Below, piece after piece: positions 9,747 to 18,681 of a DNA stretch of 43,298 bases. Within the stretch, counting starts at the first letter, position 1. Each line of letters opens with the position of its first letter. The stretch is taken from the NCBI RefSeq assembly GCF_007954265.1, contig NZ_VOLS01000035.1:1-43298 (forward strand), in the 5' to 3' direction. The notes beneath the pieces were generated by a model. That model saw nothing but the letters and a program-made list of their open reading frames with translations, ran no database searches and was not told where the DNA came from. The position numbers were made by a program, and so were the translations under genes. The stretch comes from Colwellia sp. C1TZA3. GTDB lineage: Bacteria > Pseudomonadota > Gammaproteobacteria > Enterobacterales > Alteromonadaceae.

Positions 9747-12197
9747 TTAATTAACAACTGTGTTTGAATTTGCCAAAACCTTCCAGTGACCATCAACAAT
9801 ATCACAACGAATAAAGTCAAATATCTCAGCCTCAGGAATTGGCTTTGAAAAATAATAACCTTGAATAAGATCACAGTCATTTTCAGTTAAACTACGGAGT
9901 TGGGCTTGCGTTTCCACACCTTCAGCAATCACGATAAGACCTAAATTTTTCACCATGGCTATAGTGGACATAATAATTTGAAAATCAGCGTCATTATCTA
10001 ACATACCAAAAACAAAGCTCTTATCAATTTTAATAACGTCAACGGGCATACGCTTTAAATAAACTAAAGAAGAATAACCGGTACCAAAATCATCAATCGC
10101 AAAACTAAAGCCTATCAGACGTAGTGCATCCATAGTGGCTATCGCTTTATCCATATCTTTTACTAACGTTTGCTCGGTCAACTCAAGCTCAAAACTTTCG
10201 GCGTTAAGGTCAAACTCTTTTAACAACCCCTCGAGATAACCCAGCAAGTTAACATCAGCAAACTGCGCTGCAGATAGATTAATCGCTATTATTACATCGC
10301 TAAGACCTACGTCTCGCATACCCGCATATAATTGGAAACAGCGGCGTATAACCCAATAACCAAGCTCAATCATATGCTCTGAATTTTCTAAAATTGGAAT
10401 GAAGTCCTCAGGAGAAACCATACCTCGCTCAGGGTGTTGCCAACGCAACAGGGCCTCAAAGCCATGCACCTTATTGGTTTTTGCCACCAGTTGAGGCTGC
10501 AAACTTAAACTAAACTGCCCCTTAGCCAGTGCTTGTTTTACTTCCCCTTCAATCATAACTCTATAGGCCAGACGCTTAAACATATCACCATGGTAGATAA
10601 AGTACTGATCACCACCGTTACCTTTTGCTTCGTACATGGCAATATCTGCGTGACTGACTAACTCGCTGGCTTTTATCAACTTACCATCGGTCATTGCGAT
10701 ACCAATACTGCTGGTGACATAAAACATGGCGGTATTAATTTTTATGGGCTGTTGGAAGCTTTTTATTATAGTTTTAGCCACGTGCTGTGCTTTTTCATAG
10801 GAGGTATTATTCTCTAATAAAATAACAAATTCATCTCCACCAAAGCGACACACCATATCAGCACTACCGACACTGAGGTTTATGCGCTTGGCCGCCTCGA
10901 CAAGTAACATATCGCCCTGACCATGACCATGACTATCATTTACCTTTTTAAAATCATCTAAATCAAGAAATAAAATACCCACATTGTGACTATGACTTGC
11001 TGCACTTTTTAACTGTTTACACAATTGGTAATTCAACATATTGCGATTAGCCAACCCAGTTAGCAGGTCATACATGGCAATATTTTCTAATTCCTTAGTC
11101 TTTTGCGTCACTTCAATATTTAATTGTTCCAATTCATAACTTAAATCAGTGGTGGCATTAATCAGAACATCAATTTCATCCGGAAACATTTTTGATTGAC
11201 TGTTTTTAACCGCACGAAATTGTTCAAACTCTTTACGAGCTAGTAAGGGCAAGGTGTCTGCAAGTACTAATAGCCTTTTAGTAAAAGGCCCAGCAACAAA
11301 ATGTACTAACAAGGCTAAAATGATAAAAATAGCGAGCGCTGATAGTATGAATTGCGTGCGATACGCTTGATATTTATGGGTAAAAGAGCTGACATTGTCA
11401 ACCTGAGCCATATAAAAACTTTGAGATGCTGAAGATGCTAACGGCAACATATTAATTAAATAACTACTATTTTGATGTTCAACTTGCAAGCCATTCGCTT
11501 TCACTTCTGACAATAAATCAGAGGGTTGATTTTTCCTAAAAAGCACAGACATTAATTGTGTGGCAGACGAAGTAATTATTTTTGCTTGTGCTAATGTCGC
11601 TGCTTGCGACTGATCAAAGGAGACGATTGCAACTTGGTTTTCTAATGCTTGATTAATAGCATATATAACATCAACAAAGGAAATGGCCATTGTCACTATG
11701 GCCATTTCACCGTGGGAATTTAATATTGGCATCGACACTAACTGTCGACACTCCTGCACACAACTTAAATAGTAATCAGGAGCATAACTCTCACTAACTC
11801 TGCTCATACTGGCAAGCACTTGCTTAGACAGTGGCGCAGATTTAACAATTGGTTTAAGTTCATTTGACACCAACCATAATGCTTCCACATTATAATTTAT
11901 TTGTAGGGCATCAAATTGTCGTTCCAAAGCACTTGCTGCGAGATCAAAGTCGGTTTGTTCTTTAAGCTTAATAAGATCAGTAAATGACTCTAGCCAAAGG
12001 GCTACTCGCTCTCTAATAATGCGACTTTGCATGTCAAGCTGTGCATTACCTTGACGCAATTTATTACTTTGATATTGAGCAAACTCTTGATCCAATCTAG
12101 CAACTGACAATATAGAAATAGATAAACTCAACAGTAATAACGCACTCACCACTAAGACGAAAAATTTTACCGAAACACTAACAAATTTCACTTTCAT
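9747..12197 (-). CDS. Membrane-anchored GGDEF-EAL protein (c-di-GMP turnover) with periplasmic sensor region
   Basis: Makes and/or degrades cyclic di-GMP at the inner membrane. 816 residues from MKVKFVSV. Seen: TM1 at about 8-32; a periplasmic sensor region of about 250 residues (35-280) with C146 and C150; TM2 at about 283-303; a HAMP-like linker; a GGDEF domain with intact RFGGDEF (453-457); and an EAL domain with intact GFEALLRW (E581), DDFGTGYSS and EGVETQAQ. The inhibitory RxxD site before GGDEF is replaced by GSAD. Both active-site signatures are intact, so the net activity cannot be told. The start is 2 nt after the stop of the barrel gene; an upstream ATG at 12230 would overlap that gene. 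Last gene of a three-gene operon. Confidence 0.88.
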   Translation of the reverse strand: MKVKFVSVSVKFFVLVVSALLLLSLSISILSVARLDQEFAQYQSNKLRQGNAQLDMQSRIIRERVALWLESFTDLIKLKEQTDFDLAASALERQFDALQINYNVEALWLVSNELKPIVKSAPLSKQVLASMSRVSESYAPDYYLSCVQECRQLVSMPILNSHGEMAIVTMAISFVDVIYAINQALENQVAIVSFDQSQAATLAQAKIITSSATQLMSVLFRKNQPSDLLSEVKANGLQVEHQNSSYLINMLPLASSASQSFYMAQVDNVSSFTHKYQAYRTQFILSALAIFIILALLVHFVAGPFTKRLLVLADTLPLLARKEFEQFRAVKNSQSKMFPDEIDVLINATTDLSYELEQLNIEVTQKTKELENIAMYDLLTGLANRNMLNYQLCKQLKSAASHSHNVGILFLDLDDFKKVNDSHGHGQGDMLLVEAAKRINLSVGSADMVCRFGGDEFVILLENNTSYEKAQHVAKTIIKSFQQPIKINTAMFYVTSSIGIAMTDGKLIKASELVSHADIAMYEAKGNGGDQYFIYHGDMFKRLAYRVMIEGEVKQALAKGQFSLSLQPQLVAKTNKVHGFEALLRWQHPERGMVSPEDFIPILENSEHMIELGYWVIRRCFQLYAGMRDVGLSDVIIAINLSAAQFADVNLLGYLEGLLKEFDLNAESFELELTEQTLVKDMDKAIATMDALRLIGFSFAIDDFGTGYSSLVYLKRMPVDVIKIDKSFVFGMLDNDADFQIIMSTIAMVKNLGLIVIAEGVETQAQLRSLTENDCDLIQGYYFSKPIPEAEIFDFIRCDIVDGHWKVLANSNTVVN

Positions 12198-12199
12198 CA

Positions 12200-13429
12200 C
12201 TAAAACCAATACATAAATTGAATAGCCCAAACCTGCCAGTTTTTACTATCGTTAGCGATGGGATTTGGCTGAACGAGAGGTGATAATCTTGCCCCACCCT
12301 GCATCCAATGGTACTCCGCATTGACGCGGAATTTATCAGAAAAATCATAAGAAACACCGATCATAGAATCATGATGAAAGCCAAAATATGATGGCACTAA
12401 TCCACCTGAGTTCTGCGCTAATTCACTACCATTTCTATCGTCTTTATTGGCATAAAAGCTTTCGTATCGGGTTAAAATAGATAAGTTTTTTTCTAACTGA
12501 TAACTCGCTTGTAGATAATACCCTTGACCTATTTCATCACGATGAAAATCAGGAAAATAAAAACCATTAATCACAAAGCGCTCTTGCACTAGTTCCGCGC
12601 TGAATTGCCAAAACTCACCTTCATAAATAGCATTTATGGTATAAAACTGAAGAACAAAGTCACTATCAAAAAAATTATCAATGCCTGCCTGCTGATAGCT
12701 AAACGTAGCATCGTTGGCTGAAATGCCAAATCGCCACTGTGAGTATGACGGTCGCCAGTAAGTACTCGCTTGGGTATCAAGGTCATGAACAATTTTACCT
12801 AAGGCAAACCGACCAATAATAACATCAGTCTGCTCCTCTGAAATCACACTTTTACCTCGACTAAAATTAAAGTCAATTTCTCCTAAAACATCATCGCTAT
12901 AACTTAACTTAACTGCCGCACCATCTCCACCAACGGCAAGATCTCGAAAACCATCAAAATAGGTCATTTGCGGATTAATAATTGAAGGACGTGCAAAGGG
13001 TATATCGCGAGTGCTGGAATATAACCAATGATTATTTTTCACTCGGCCGACATAAAAGCTAGCTTGCCAAGTCTCATTATGAAAAGCATCCCACTCCAAA
13101 AGTAAATAATCTAAACGAGGCCCTGCGTGATAACGATTACCACCATTGAGGTAAACAGCTTGACCAGCAATACGAAAGTCATCATTGAGCTGATACGAGG
13201 CATTGATACCCACTTCCGTCAGTTCTAGTGAAATACTTTCATCGGTATTAATGTAATTACTGTTATTGGCATCAATAACACCTTGAGCTACAAAACCATG
13301 AATCTGTAGCGGTTCATTTTTGATCTCAGCGGCATTAATACTCATTGTCAAACATAAGCTGCACAATGTACTAAAGTAATAATTTGATAAGTTAGACGGT
13401 CTAATCATCAATTTCAATGATGTTAACAT
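12200..13429 (-). CDS. Outer-membrane beta-barrel (porin-like) protein
   Basis: 409 residues with a signal peptide ending near SINA|AEI, then alternating hydrophobic and aromatic strands through to a C-terminal MYWF; the final F is typical of BAM-inserted barrels. Early motif QIHGFVAQGVIDANNSNYI is common in porin-like proteins of this group. The specific substrate is not recognisable. The start at 13429 has GGAGG 6 nt upstream but overlaps the previous gene by 29 nt; an internal ATG at 13408 (MIRPSN) is an alternative with the same mature product. Middle gene between a PBP-like protein and a GGDEF-EAL regulator. Confidence 0.75.
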   Translation of the reverse strand: MLTSLKLMIRPSNLSNYYFSTLCSLCLTMSINAAEIKNEPLQIHGFVAQGVIDANNSNYINTDESISLELTEVGINASYQLNDDFRIAGQAVYLNGGNRYHAGPRLDYLLLEWDAFHNETWQASFYVGRVKNNHWLYSSTRDIPFARPSIINPQMTYFDGFRDLAVGGDGAAVKLSYSDDVLGEIDFNFSRGKSVISEEQTDVIIGRFALGKIVHDLDTQASTYWRPSYSQWRFGISANDATFSYQQAGIDNFFDSDFVLQFYTINAIYEGEFWQFSAELVQERFVINGFYFPDFHRDEIGQGYYLQASYQLEKNLSILTRYESFYANKDDRNGSELAQNSGGLVPSYFGFHHDSMIGVSYDFSDKFRVNAEYHWMQGGARLSPLVQPNPIANDSKNWQVWAIQFMYWF

Positions 13430-13853
13430 CCTTGACCTCCAATAGATTTTCCACATAGCCAATAGCACCTTTGGTCGATTTTATGGCCTGAATAAGCTCG
13501 CGTTCATTTGCGACTTCGATAGGAGCAACGCCGTAGCCCGAAAAGGTCAGTTTGTGCCATATACGATCAAGTTGATAAGGAAATAAACGTAATTGTTCTC
13601 GACAGAACTTTTGATGAAGTGGATTTTTGCTCGCCAAAACGTAAACCACAATAGGGGTACCATTTTGCCAATGAACTTGGCGCATCGAATAAATACGGCG
13701 CAGTTGTGTAACAGACAAGGATTCAGTATCAGCCGTTATGTTTGAAATAATATTAATTGCTTCTACTTGAGGACTAAAAAACAAGATTACAGCAGCAACG
13801 TTTAAAAATATGGCTTTAATAATTTCATCCTTGTTAATAACAGAAGACGACAC
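13401..13853 (-). CDS. Small periplasmic phosphate-binding-protein-like (PBP-like) protein
   Basis: 150 residues. A hydrophobic N-terminal segment (about 12-32, ending near VEA|I) suggests export. The rest (SVTQLRRIYSMRQVHWQNGTPIVVYVL, then FSGYG and ALIQAIKSTKGAIGYV-like blocks) resembles one lobe of PstS-type binding proteins; the GAIGYV stretch is typical of that family. It is about half the length of a full two-lobed binding protein, so it may be a compact sensor subunit rather than a transport protein; no ABC genes lie nearby. The start is GTG; no better start is visible. First gene of the operon with the barrel and the GGDEF-EAL protein. Confidence 0.7.
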   Translation of the reverse strand: MSSSVINKDEIIKAIFLNVAAVILFFSPQVEAINIISNITADTESLSVTQLRRIYSMRQVHWQNGTPIVVYVLASKNPLHQKFCREQLRLFPYQLDRIWHKLTFSGYGVAPIEVANERELIQAIKSTKGAIGYVENLLEVKDVNIIEIDD

Positions 13854-14142
13854 GACAACATTTAACTAATGACTTATTTTTCGTGAAACCCGTTAAATCA
13901 ATGAATTAATTAAAATTCCTAAGAAATTTAGTTTACTAAATTTATTATAACTCGGCTAATATTAATAGCTTTATTTTTCCTACAAGTGATAAGACCAGTA
14001 TTTTGCTGCTATATTCTGCGAAAACACTATAATAATCGTCAAATAGGATTAATCTTAATATTTGAGCCAAATTTATTTCAACACACAGTCAAACATGACA
14101 TGATGCTACTATTACTTAACAATTAAGGTGTTTTTACCGAAG

Positions 14143-14598
14143 ATGACTACAAAGTTTAACATTTTAGTATTAAATGGTCCTAACTTAAATATGTTGGGCA
14201 AACGTGAACCTACTATTTATGGCTCGTTATCATTAGCTGATATTATGGCCAATTTAGCCCAGATAGCCAACAAGGCTAATGTGCAGCTAAGCCATAAACA
14301 ATCAAATGCTGAGCATAGCTTAATTAACGAAATTCATGCAAGTTTTGAAAAAATAGACTTTATTATAATAAACCCAGCGGCTTTTACGCATACTAGTGTT
14401 GCGCTTAGGGATGCATTATTGTCGGTTAACATACCCTTTATTGAAGTCCACTTATCAAACGTGCATGCGCGTGAGTCGTTTAGACAGCATTCCTATTTAT
14501 CAGATATTGCCGTAGGCGTTATTAGTGGTTTAGGCGCTAATGGCTATGAATATGCTTTGGCTGCTGCAACACATTGGTTAGAAAAAAATAAAAAATAA
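14143..14598 (+). CDS. aroQ: 3-dehydroquinate dehydratase, type II
   Basis: Dehydrates 3-dehydroquinate to 3-dehydroshikimate in the shikimate pathway; a cytoplasmic dodecamer. 151 residues from [19 protein letters not shown]. Seen: N14, R21 and catalytic Y26 (REPTIYG), [11 protein letters not shown] (N77, H83), and [11 protein letters not shown] with E101 and catalytic H103. Length is typical. The ATG at 14143 fits family N-termini; a GTG at 14128 would add five residues, with AAG immediately before it. Neither start has an ideal ribosome site. It leads the usual aroQ-accB-accC cluster. Confidence 0.93.
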   Translation: MTTKFNILVLNGPNLNMLGKREPTIYGSLSLADIMANLAQIANKANVQLSHKQSNAEHSLINEIHASFEKIDFIIINPAAFTHTSVALRDALLSVNIPFIEVHLSNVHARESFRQHSYLSDIAVGVISGLGANGYEYALAAATHWLEKNKK

Positions 14599-14604
14599 AT
14601 AAGC

Positions 14605-14630
14605 ACTTAAATGATGATATTCATTTAAGT
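14605..14630. repeat. Hairpin between aroQ and accB
   Basis: A 10-bp stem ACTTAAATGA / TCATTTAAGT with a 6-nt loop and no T run. It may stabilise the aroQ mRNA end or weakly reduce read-through into accBC; it is not a clear terminator. Confidence 0.4.
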
Positions 14631-14671
14631 TTCACACACATAAATTTAATAATGATCAAAAAGGTATTCAA

Positions 14672-15118
14672 ATGGATATTCGTAAAATTAAAAAACTCAT
14701 TGAATTGGTTGAAGAGTCAGGTATCAACGAATTAGAAATTTCTGAAGGCGAAGAATCAGTACGTATTAGCCGTGGTGCCACCGTTATGCAAGCAGCTCCT
14801 ATGATGCATGCAGCGCCTGCTCCAGCGCCAATTGCTGCACCTGCACCGGCTGTTGCAACGGAAGCGGCAGCTCCAGTAATAACTGGACATACTGTGCGCT
14901 CGCCAATGGTTGGCACTTTCTATTCAGCAGGTTCGCCTGATGCCCCTGCATTTGTTGCCGTTGGCCAACATGTTAATTCTGGCGATACATTATGTATCCT
15001 TGAAGCAATGAAAATGATGAACCAAATCGAAGCTGATAAATCAGGTGTCATCAAACAAATTTTAGCCGTAAACGAAGACGCTATTGAATTTGATCAACCG
15101 CTATTCATCATTGAATAA
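14672..15118 (+). CDS. accB: Biotin carboxyl carrier protein of acetyl-CoA carboxylase
   Basis: Carries CO2 on biotin between AccC and AccAD in the first committed step of fatty-acid synthesis. 148 residues. Seen: [16 protein letters not shown] at the N-terminus, an Ala/Pro-rich linker (about 37-70), and the biotinyl domain with EAMKMMN, in which K114 is the biotinylated lysine. AAGG lies 7 nt before the ATG. accC follows after 23 bp, so the two are co-transcribed. Confidence 0.97.
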   Translation: MDIRKIKKLIELVEESGINELEISEGEESVRISRGATVMQAAPMMHAAPAPAPIAAPAPAVATEAAAPVITGHTVRSPMVGTFYSAGSPDAPAFVAVGQHVNSGDTLCILEAMKMMNQIEADKSGVIKQILAVNEDAIEFDQPLFIIE

Positions 15119-15141
15119 GCCCAACCTTTAAGGGTATTTTC

Positions 15142-16488
15142 ATGTTAGATAAAGTTGTTATCGCCAATCGCGGCGAAATTGCCTTAAGAATATTGCGTGC
15201 TTGTAAAGAGCTTGGCATTAAAACCGTTGCTGTACACTCCACAGCCGATAAAAGCCTTAAGCACGTGTTGTTAGCCGACGAAACCATTTGTATTGGTAAA
15301 CCTGCAGCAATGGATAGTTATTTAAATATTCCAGCCATTATTACCGCTGCAGAAGTGACTGATGCTGTAGCAATTCATCCTGGCTATGGCTTCCTTGCTG
15401 AAAATGCTGATTTTGCTGAACAAGTAGAAAAGTCAGGTTTTGCCTTTATTGGACCCAAGGCGGAAAGTATCCGTTTAATGGGTGATAAAGTTTCAGCTAT
15501 TAAAGCGATGAAAGCGGCTGGTGTACCTTGTGTACCTGGCTCTGATGGTCCGTTAACCGCAGATGTTGAAGCAAATTTAGCGCACGGTAGACGTATTGGC
15601 TATCCAGTTATCATCAAAGCCTCTGGTGGTGGTGGTGGCCGCGGTATGCGCGTTGTTCGCCGTGAAGAAGATTTAATTGAATTTATTCAATTAACCAAAG
15701 CTGAAGCGCGAGCTACTTTCAATAATGACGTAGTTTATATGGAGAAATTCCTAGAGAACCCACGTCATGTTGAAATTCAAATTATGGCTGATGGCCAAGG
15801 CGCTGCCATTCATTTAGGTGAGCGTGACTGTTCAATGCAGCGTCGTCACCAAAAAGTGGTTGAAGAAGCGCCTGCGCCAGGTATTTCAGCTGAAGTGCGT
15901 GCAAAAATTGGTGAGCGTTGCTGTAATGCTTGTATCGAAATCAACTATCGTGGTGCCGGTACCTTTGAATTCTTATACGAAAACGGCGAATTCTATTTCA
16001 TTGAGATGAACACCCGTATTCAGGTAGAGCATCCAGTGACTGAAATGGTTACAGGTGTTGATTTGATCAAAGAGCAGCTTCGTGTTGCCGCAGGTCAGCC
16101 ACTATCTTATACGCAAGACGATATTAAAATATCTGGCCATTCAATTGAATGTCGAATTAATGCGGAAGATCCACGTACATTCGTGCCATCGCCAGGAAAA
16201 ATCACTCGTTTTCACTCTCCAGGTGGATTAGGTGTACGTTGGGATTCGCACATTTATGCGGATTACTCAGTGCCGCCAAACTATGACTCAATGATCGGTA
16301 AGTTGATTACTTGGGGTGATAGTCGTGAAGTTGCCATGGCGCGTATGCGTAACGCATTACGTGAATTAATTATTGATGGCATAAAAACCAATATTGCATT
16401 GCACCAAGATATTTTAAATGATCAAGGCTTTATTGATGGTGGTGCTAATATTCACTATCTTGAAAAAAAACTTGCTGAATTAGAATAA
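15142..16488 (+). CDS. accC: Biotin carboxylase subunit of acetyl-CoA carboxylase
   Basis: ATP-dependent carboxylation of the biotin on AccB. 448 residues, as in E. coli (449). Seen: [17 protein letters not shown] at the N-terminus, the ATP-grasp glycine-rich loop [14 protein letters not shown], the catalytic-region motif [14 protein letters not shown], and [14 protein letters not shown] lies 7 nt upstream of the ATG. A strong terminator follows, closing the aroQ-accBC cluster. Confidence 0.97.
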   Translation: MLDKVVIANRGEIALRILRACKELGIKTVAVHSTADKSLKHVLLADETICIGKPAAMDSYLNIPAIITAAEVTDAVAIHPGYGFLAENADFAEQVEKSGFAFIGPKAESIRLMGDKVSAIKAMKAAGVPCVPGSDGPLTADVEANLAHGRRIGYPVIIKASGGGGGRGMRVVRREEDLIEFIQLTKAEARATFNNDVVYMEKFLENPRHVEIQIMADGQGAAIHLGERDCSMQRRHQKVVEEAPAPGISAEVRAKIGERCCNACIEINYRGAGTFEFLYENGEFYFIEMNTRIQVEHPVTEMVTGVDLIKEQLRVAAGQPLSYTQDDIKISGHSIECRINAEDPRTFVPSPGKITRFHSPGGLGVRWDSHIYADYSVPPNYDSMIGKLITWGDSREVAMARMRNALRELIIDGIKTNIALHQDILNDQGFIDGGANIHYLEKKLAELE

Positions 16489-16508
16489 AGCGTAAAGCTG
16501 TTACCCGT

Positions 16509-16536
16509 AAAAAAGCTCTGCATACAGAGCTTTTTT
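16509..16536 (+). terminator. Terminator after accC
   Basis: A 12-bp stem AAAAAAGCTCTG / CAGAGCTTTTTT with loop CATA, 20 bp past the accC stop. Confidence 0.92.
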
Positions 16537-16577
16537 ATTTATAATAATTCTTATTGATAGCAAAAGCGCTAACCGTT

Positions 16578-16763
16578 ATGACTAAATTACTAGCAAAGCC
16601 TTCCCCCCCTGCCGACGACGACTGTTGTGGCGGTGGTGCATGTAACCCTTGTGTCTGGGATTATTACTACGCTGAACGAAAAAAATGGCGCTTACAACAA
16701 GTCACGTTAAAAGCCACTGAAGAACAAAAAATCCAACAACAGAAACTTAGCGTCAATAACTAA
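16578..16763 (+). CDS. Small cysteine-rich oxidoreductase-like protein (PF09791-type)
   Basis: 61 residues from MTKLLAKPSPPADDD. The core DDDCCGGGACNPCVWDYYYA followed by ERKKW matches the short oxidoreductase-like domain family (also found in eukaryotic OXLD1). Four cysteines (CC...C..C) could bind a metal or form redox pairs; the molecular role is unknown. The tail is charged and probably helical. A TTG at 16554 in the same frame would add 8 residues; the ATG is preferred, but neither has a strong ribosome site. It stands alone between the accC terminator and elbB, which points toward it. Confidence 0.7.
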   Translation: MTKLLAKPSPPADDDCCGGGACNPCVWDYYYAERKKWRLQQVTLKATEEQKIQQQKLSVNN

Positions 16764-16813
16764 TGCATTTTTCTGCTTGTATTTTAAATGAAACACCCGG
16801 CTTTCAATGGCAT

Positions 16814-17470
16814 TTAAGCCATCATTTTGATTACTTTTTCCACCAATTTATTAATCCCACTCGCCGCCTCAGTTAACGATGTTGCCAGCATATAGGCCGG
16901 TGTAGAAACCAGCTTACGGCTAGTATCGACAACAATATCATCAACCGCACAATCTTGGTGCGCTAAGCCAACATCAATTAAAGTTGTTGCAATGCCAATA
17001 TCATGACCGATGGTGGCTTGGGCATTTTCACCGTAAATAAGTGGGATCATCACGGGGGCTATACACATGTAACCTGCTGGCTTATTGGCCTTTGCAAATG
17101 CTTGACATACGGCCAGCACTTGTTCGTCAACTTTAAAGGCATCAGCGTTAATGGCAAAGTCAGATAAGTTTTTCGCCGCGCCAAAACCACCTGGTACAAT
17201 CAAGGCATCAAACTCATCGATATAAAATTCAGTTAAGTCTTCAACATCACCACGAGCAATACGCGCAGACTCTACCAATACATTGCGTTGTTCTTCAGCC
17301 ATCACCTCACCAGTTAAATGATTAATCACATGATGTTGGTTAATATTTGGCGCAAAACAGCGATATTTAGCGCCCGCTTGTTCAATGGCCAGCAGGGTTA
17401 ACACTGCCTCATGAATTTCAGAGCCGTCGTATACCCCGCACCCCGATAATATTACTGCTATATTTTTCAC
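16814..17470 (-). CDS. elbB: ElbB, DJ-1/PfpI-family glyoxalase-like protein
   Basis: 218 residues, the usual ElbB length. Seen: MKNIAVILSGCGVYDGSEIHE at the start, the nucleophile-elbow region around FDALIVPGGFGAAKNLSDFA, and AGYMCIAPVMIP. E. coli ElbB has glyoxalase activity and was linked to isoprenoid synthesis by genetics; the real substrate is uncertain. The start is GTG with GGAG upstream, and it overlaps the stop of the MFS gene by 4 nt, so the two are co-translated. Confidence 0.9.
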   Translation of the reverse strand: MKNIAVILSGCGVYDGSEIHEAVLTLLAIEQAGAKYRCFAPNINQHHVINHLTGEVMAEEQRNVLVESARIARGDVEDLTEFYIDEFDALIVPGGFGAAKNLSDFAINADAFKVDEQVLAVCQAFAKANKPAGYMCIAPVMIPLIYGENAQATIGHDIGIATTLIDVGLAHQDCAVDDIVVDTSRKLVSTPAYMLATSLTEAASGINKLVEKVIKMMA

Positions 17471-18660
17471 ATTTTCTCCGTTGCTATATTGAGCTTACTT
17501 TGTATTAATTGACAGATCACCACAAGATAAACTGCCCCCGACATTAAGAGTGCAAAGGGTAAGGTACTGCCATCATAAAATATCGCTAAAATAGGACCTG
17601 CTAGCGCACCAATACCAAAGCGCAAAGTACCATTTACTGCTGTTGCTGTACCAGCATGTTCAGCAAACTCTTGTAAAATTAAGGCGTCAGCATTAACCGA
17701 AATCATCGATAAACTCCCCATTAACGGTAAAATAGCCACAACATAATAATATAGGGATAAAGAAAATATACTGGCCAGTAATAAACTTGTTACCGCCACA
17801 ACAGCGAGTACAACACCAAAACGTAACATTTTTCTAGATCCAAATCTGCCTACTAGTCGTGTATTCATAAAGTGTGCAGTCATTAAAGCCAAAATATTCA
17901 AGGCAAATAACAAACTAAACTCAAATTCAGAGACCTTAAATACGGTTAAATAAACAAATGAAATGGCGGTTATATAACTGAAAAAAGCCAACGAGGCCAT
18001 CATAACGGTCAATAGATCAAAACGAGCGGCACGATTACTAAAAACAATTTTATAACGCTCAACTGCACTATAGGTGATTGTCGATTTAACCGTTTTAACA
18101 TCAGGTAAATAATAAAAACTGCAAACAAAAACCATAAATGCATAACCTGCCAGTACATAAAAAATCATTTGCCAACTGTGTAATAGTAATACGCTGCCAA
18201 TACTAGGGGCTATCATGGGTGCCAACATCATGATCATACTGACATAAGACAGTCCTTTCGCGGTGTCTTTACCATAAAGCTGTCGAATAATACCAGGCAC
18301 AACCACGGTAGCTGCTGTACTCATAAAGGCTTGAAAAAAACGTAAGGCTATAAATTGTTCAATATTTTGTGCAAATGTTAACGCCACTGTGGTTAATAAA
18401 AAACCTAATAAACCTATCATGACTAATGTGCGACGAGCATACTTATCAGCCATAGGGCCAAACACTAACAGGCCAACCGCATAACCCAATAAATAAATGC
18501 TTAAGCTATTTTGCACCAAGGGCATTTTTGTTGAAAAATATTCAGTAAGCTCAGGCATACCAGGAAGGTACATATCGATGGCCAAGGGAGATACCGCAAT
18601 AATAGCGGCTAATAACGGTAATATTAATCTTAATGATATTTTTGTACGGTGCTCTGCCAC
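17467..18660 (-). CDS. Bcr/CflA-type multidrug efflux MFS transporter
   Basis: 397 residues with 12 predicted membrane helices. The N-terminus LLAAIIAVSPLAIDMYLPGMP is the Bcr/CflA signature in TM1, and LLVFGPMADKYARRT is the MFS loop 2-3 motif. It is expected to export drugs or small metabolites by proton antiport; substrate unknown. GTG start with AAGGAA upstream. It lies 21 bp after the MocR gene and overlaps elbB, forming a MocR-MFS-elbB unit. Confidence 0.85.
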   Translation of the reverse strand: MAEHRTKISLRLILPLLAAIIAVSPLAIDMYLPGMPELTEYFSTKMPLVQNSLSIYLLGYAVGLLVFGPMADKYARRTLVMIGLLGFLLTTVALTFAQNIEQFIALRFFQAFMSTAATVVVPGIIRQLYGKDTAKGLSYVSMIMMLAPMIAPSIGSVLLLHSWQMIFYVLAGYAFMVFVCSFYYLPDVKTVKSTITYSAVERYKIVFSNRAARFDLLTVMMASLAFFSYITAISFVYLTVFKVSEFEFSLLFALNILALMTAHFMNTRLVGRFGSRKMLRFGVVLAVVAVTSLLLASIFSLSLYYYVVAILPLMGSLSMISVNADALILQEFAEHAGTATAVNGTLRFGIGALAGPILAIFYDGSTLPFALLMSGAVYLVVICQLIQSKLNIATEKM

Positions 18661-18681
18661 TGTGGTTAGTTCCTTGTCTTT

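Noticed and set aside
9578-9880. 100-codon minus-strand open frame after dsbD
   Set aside because: It crosses a repeat element and the end of the GGDEF-EAL gene in another frame; no family features.
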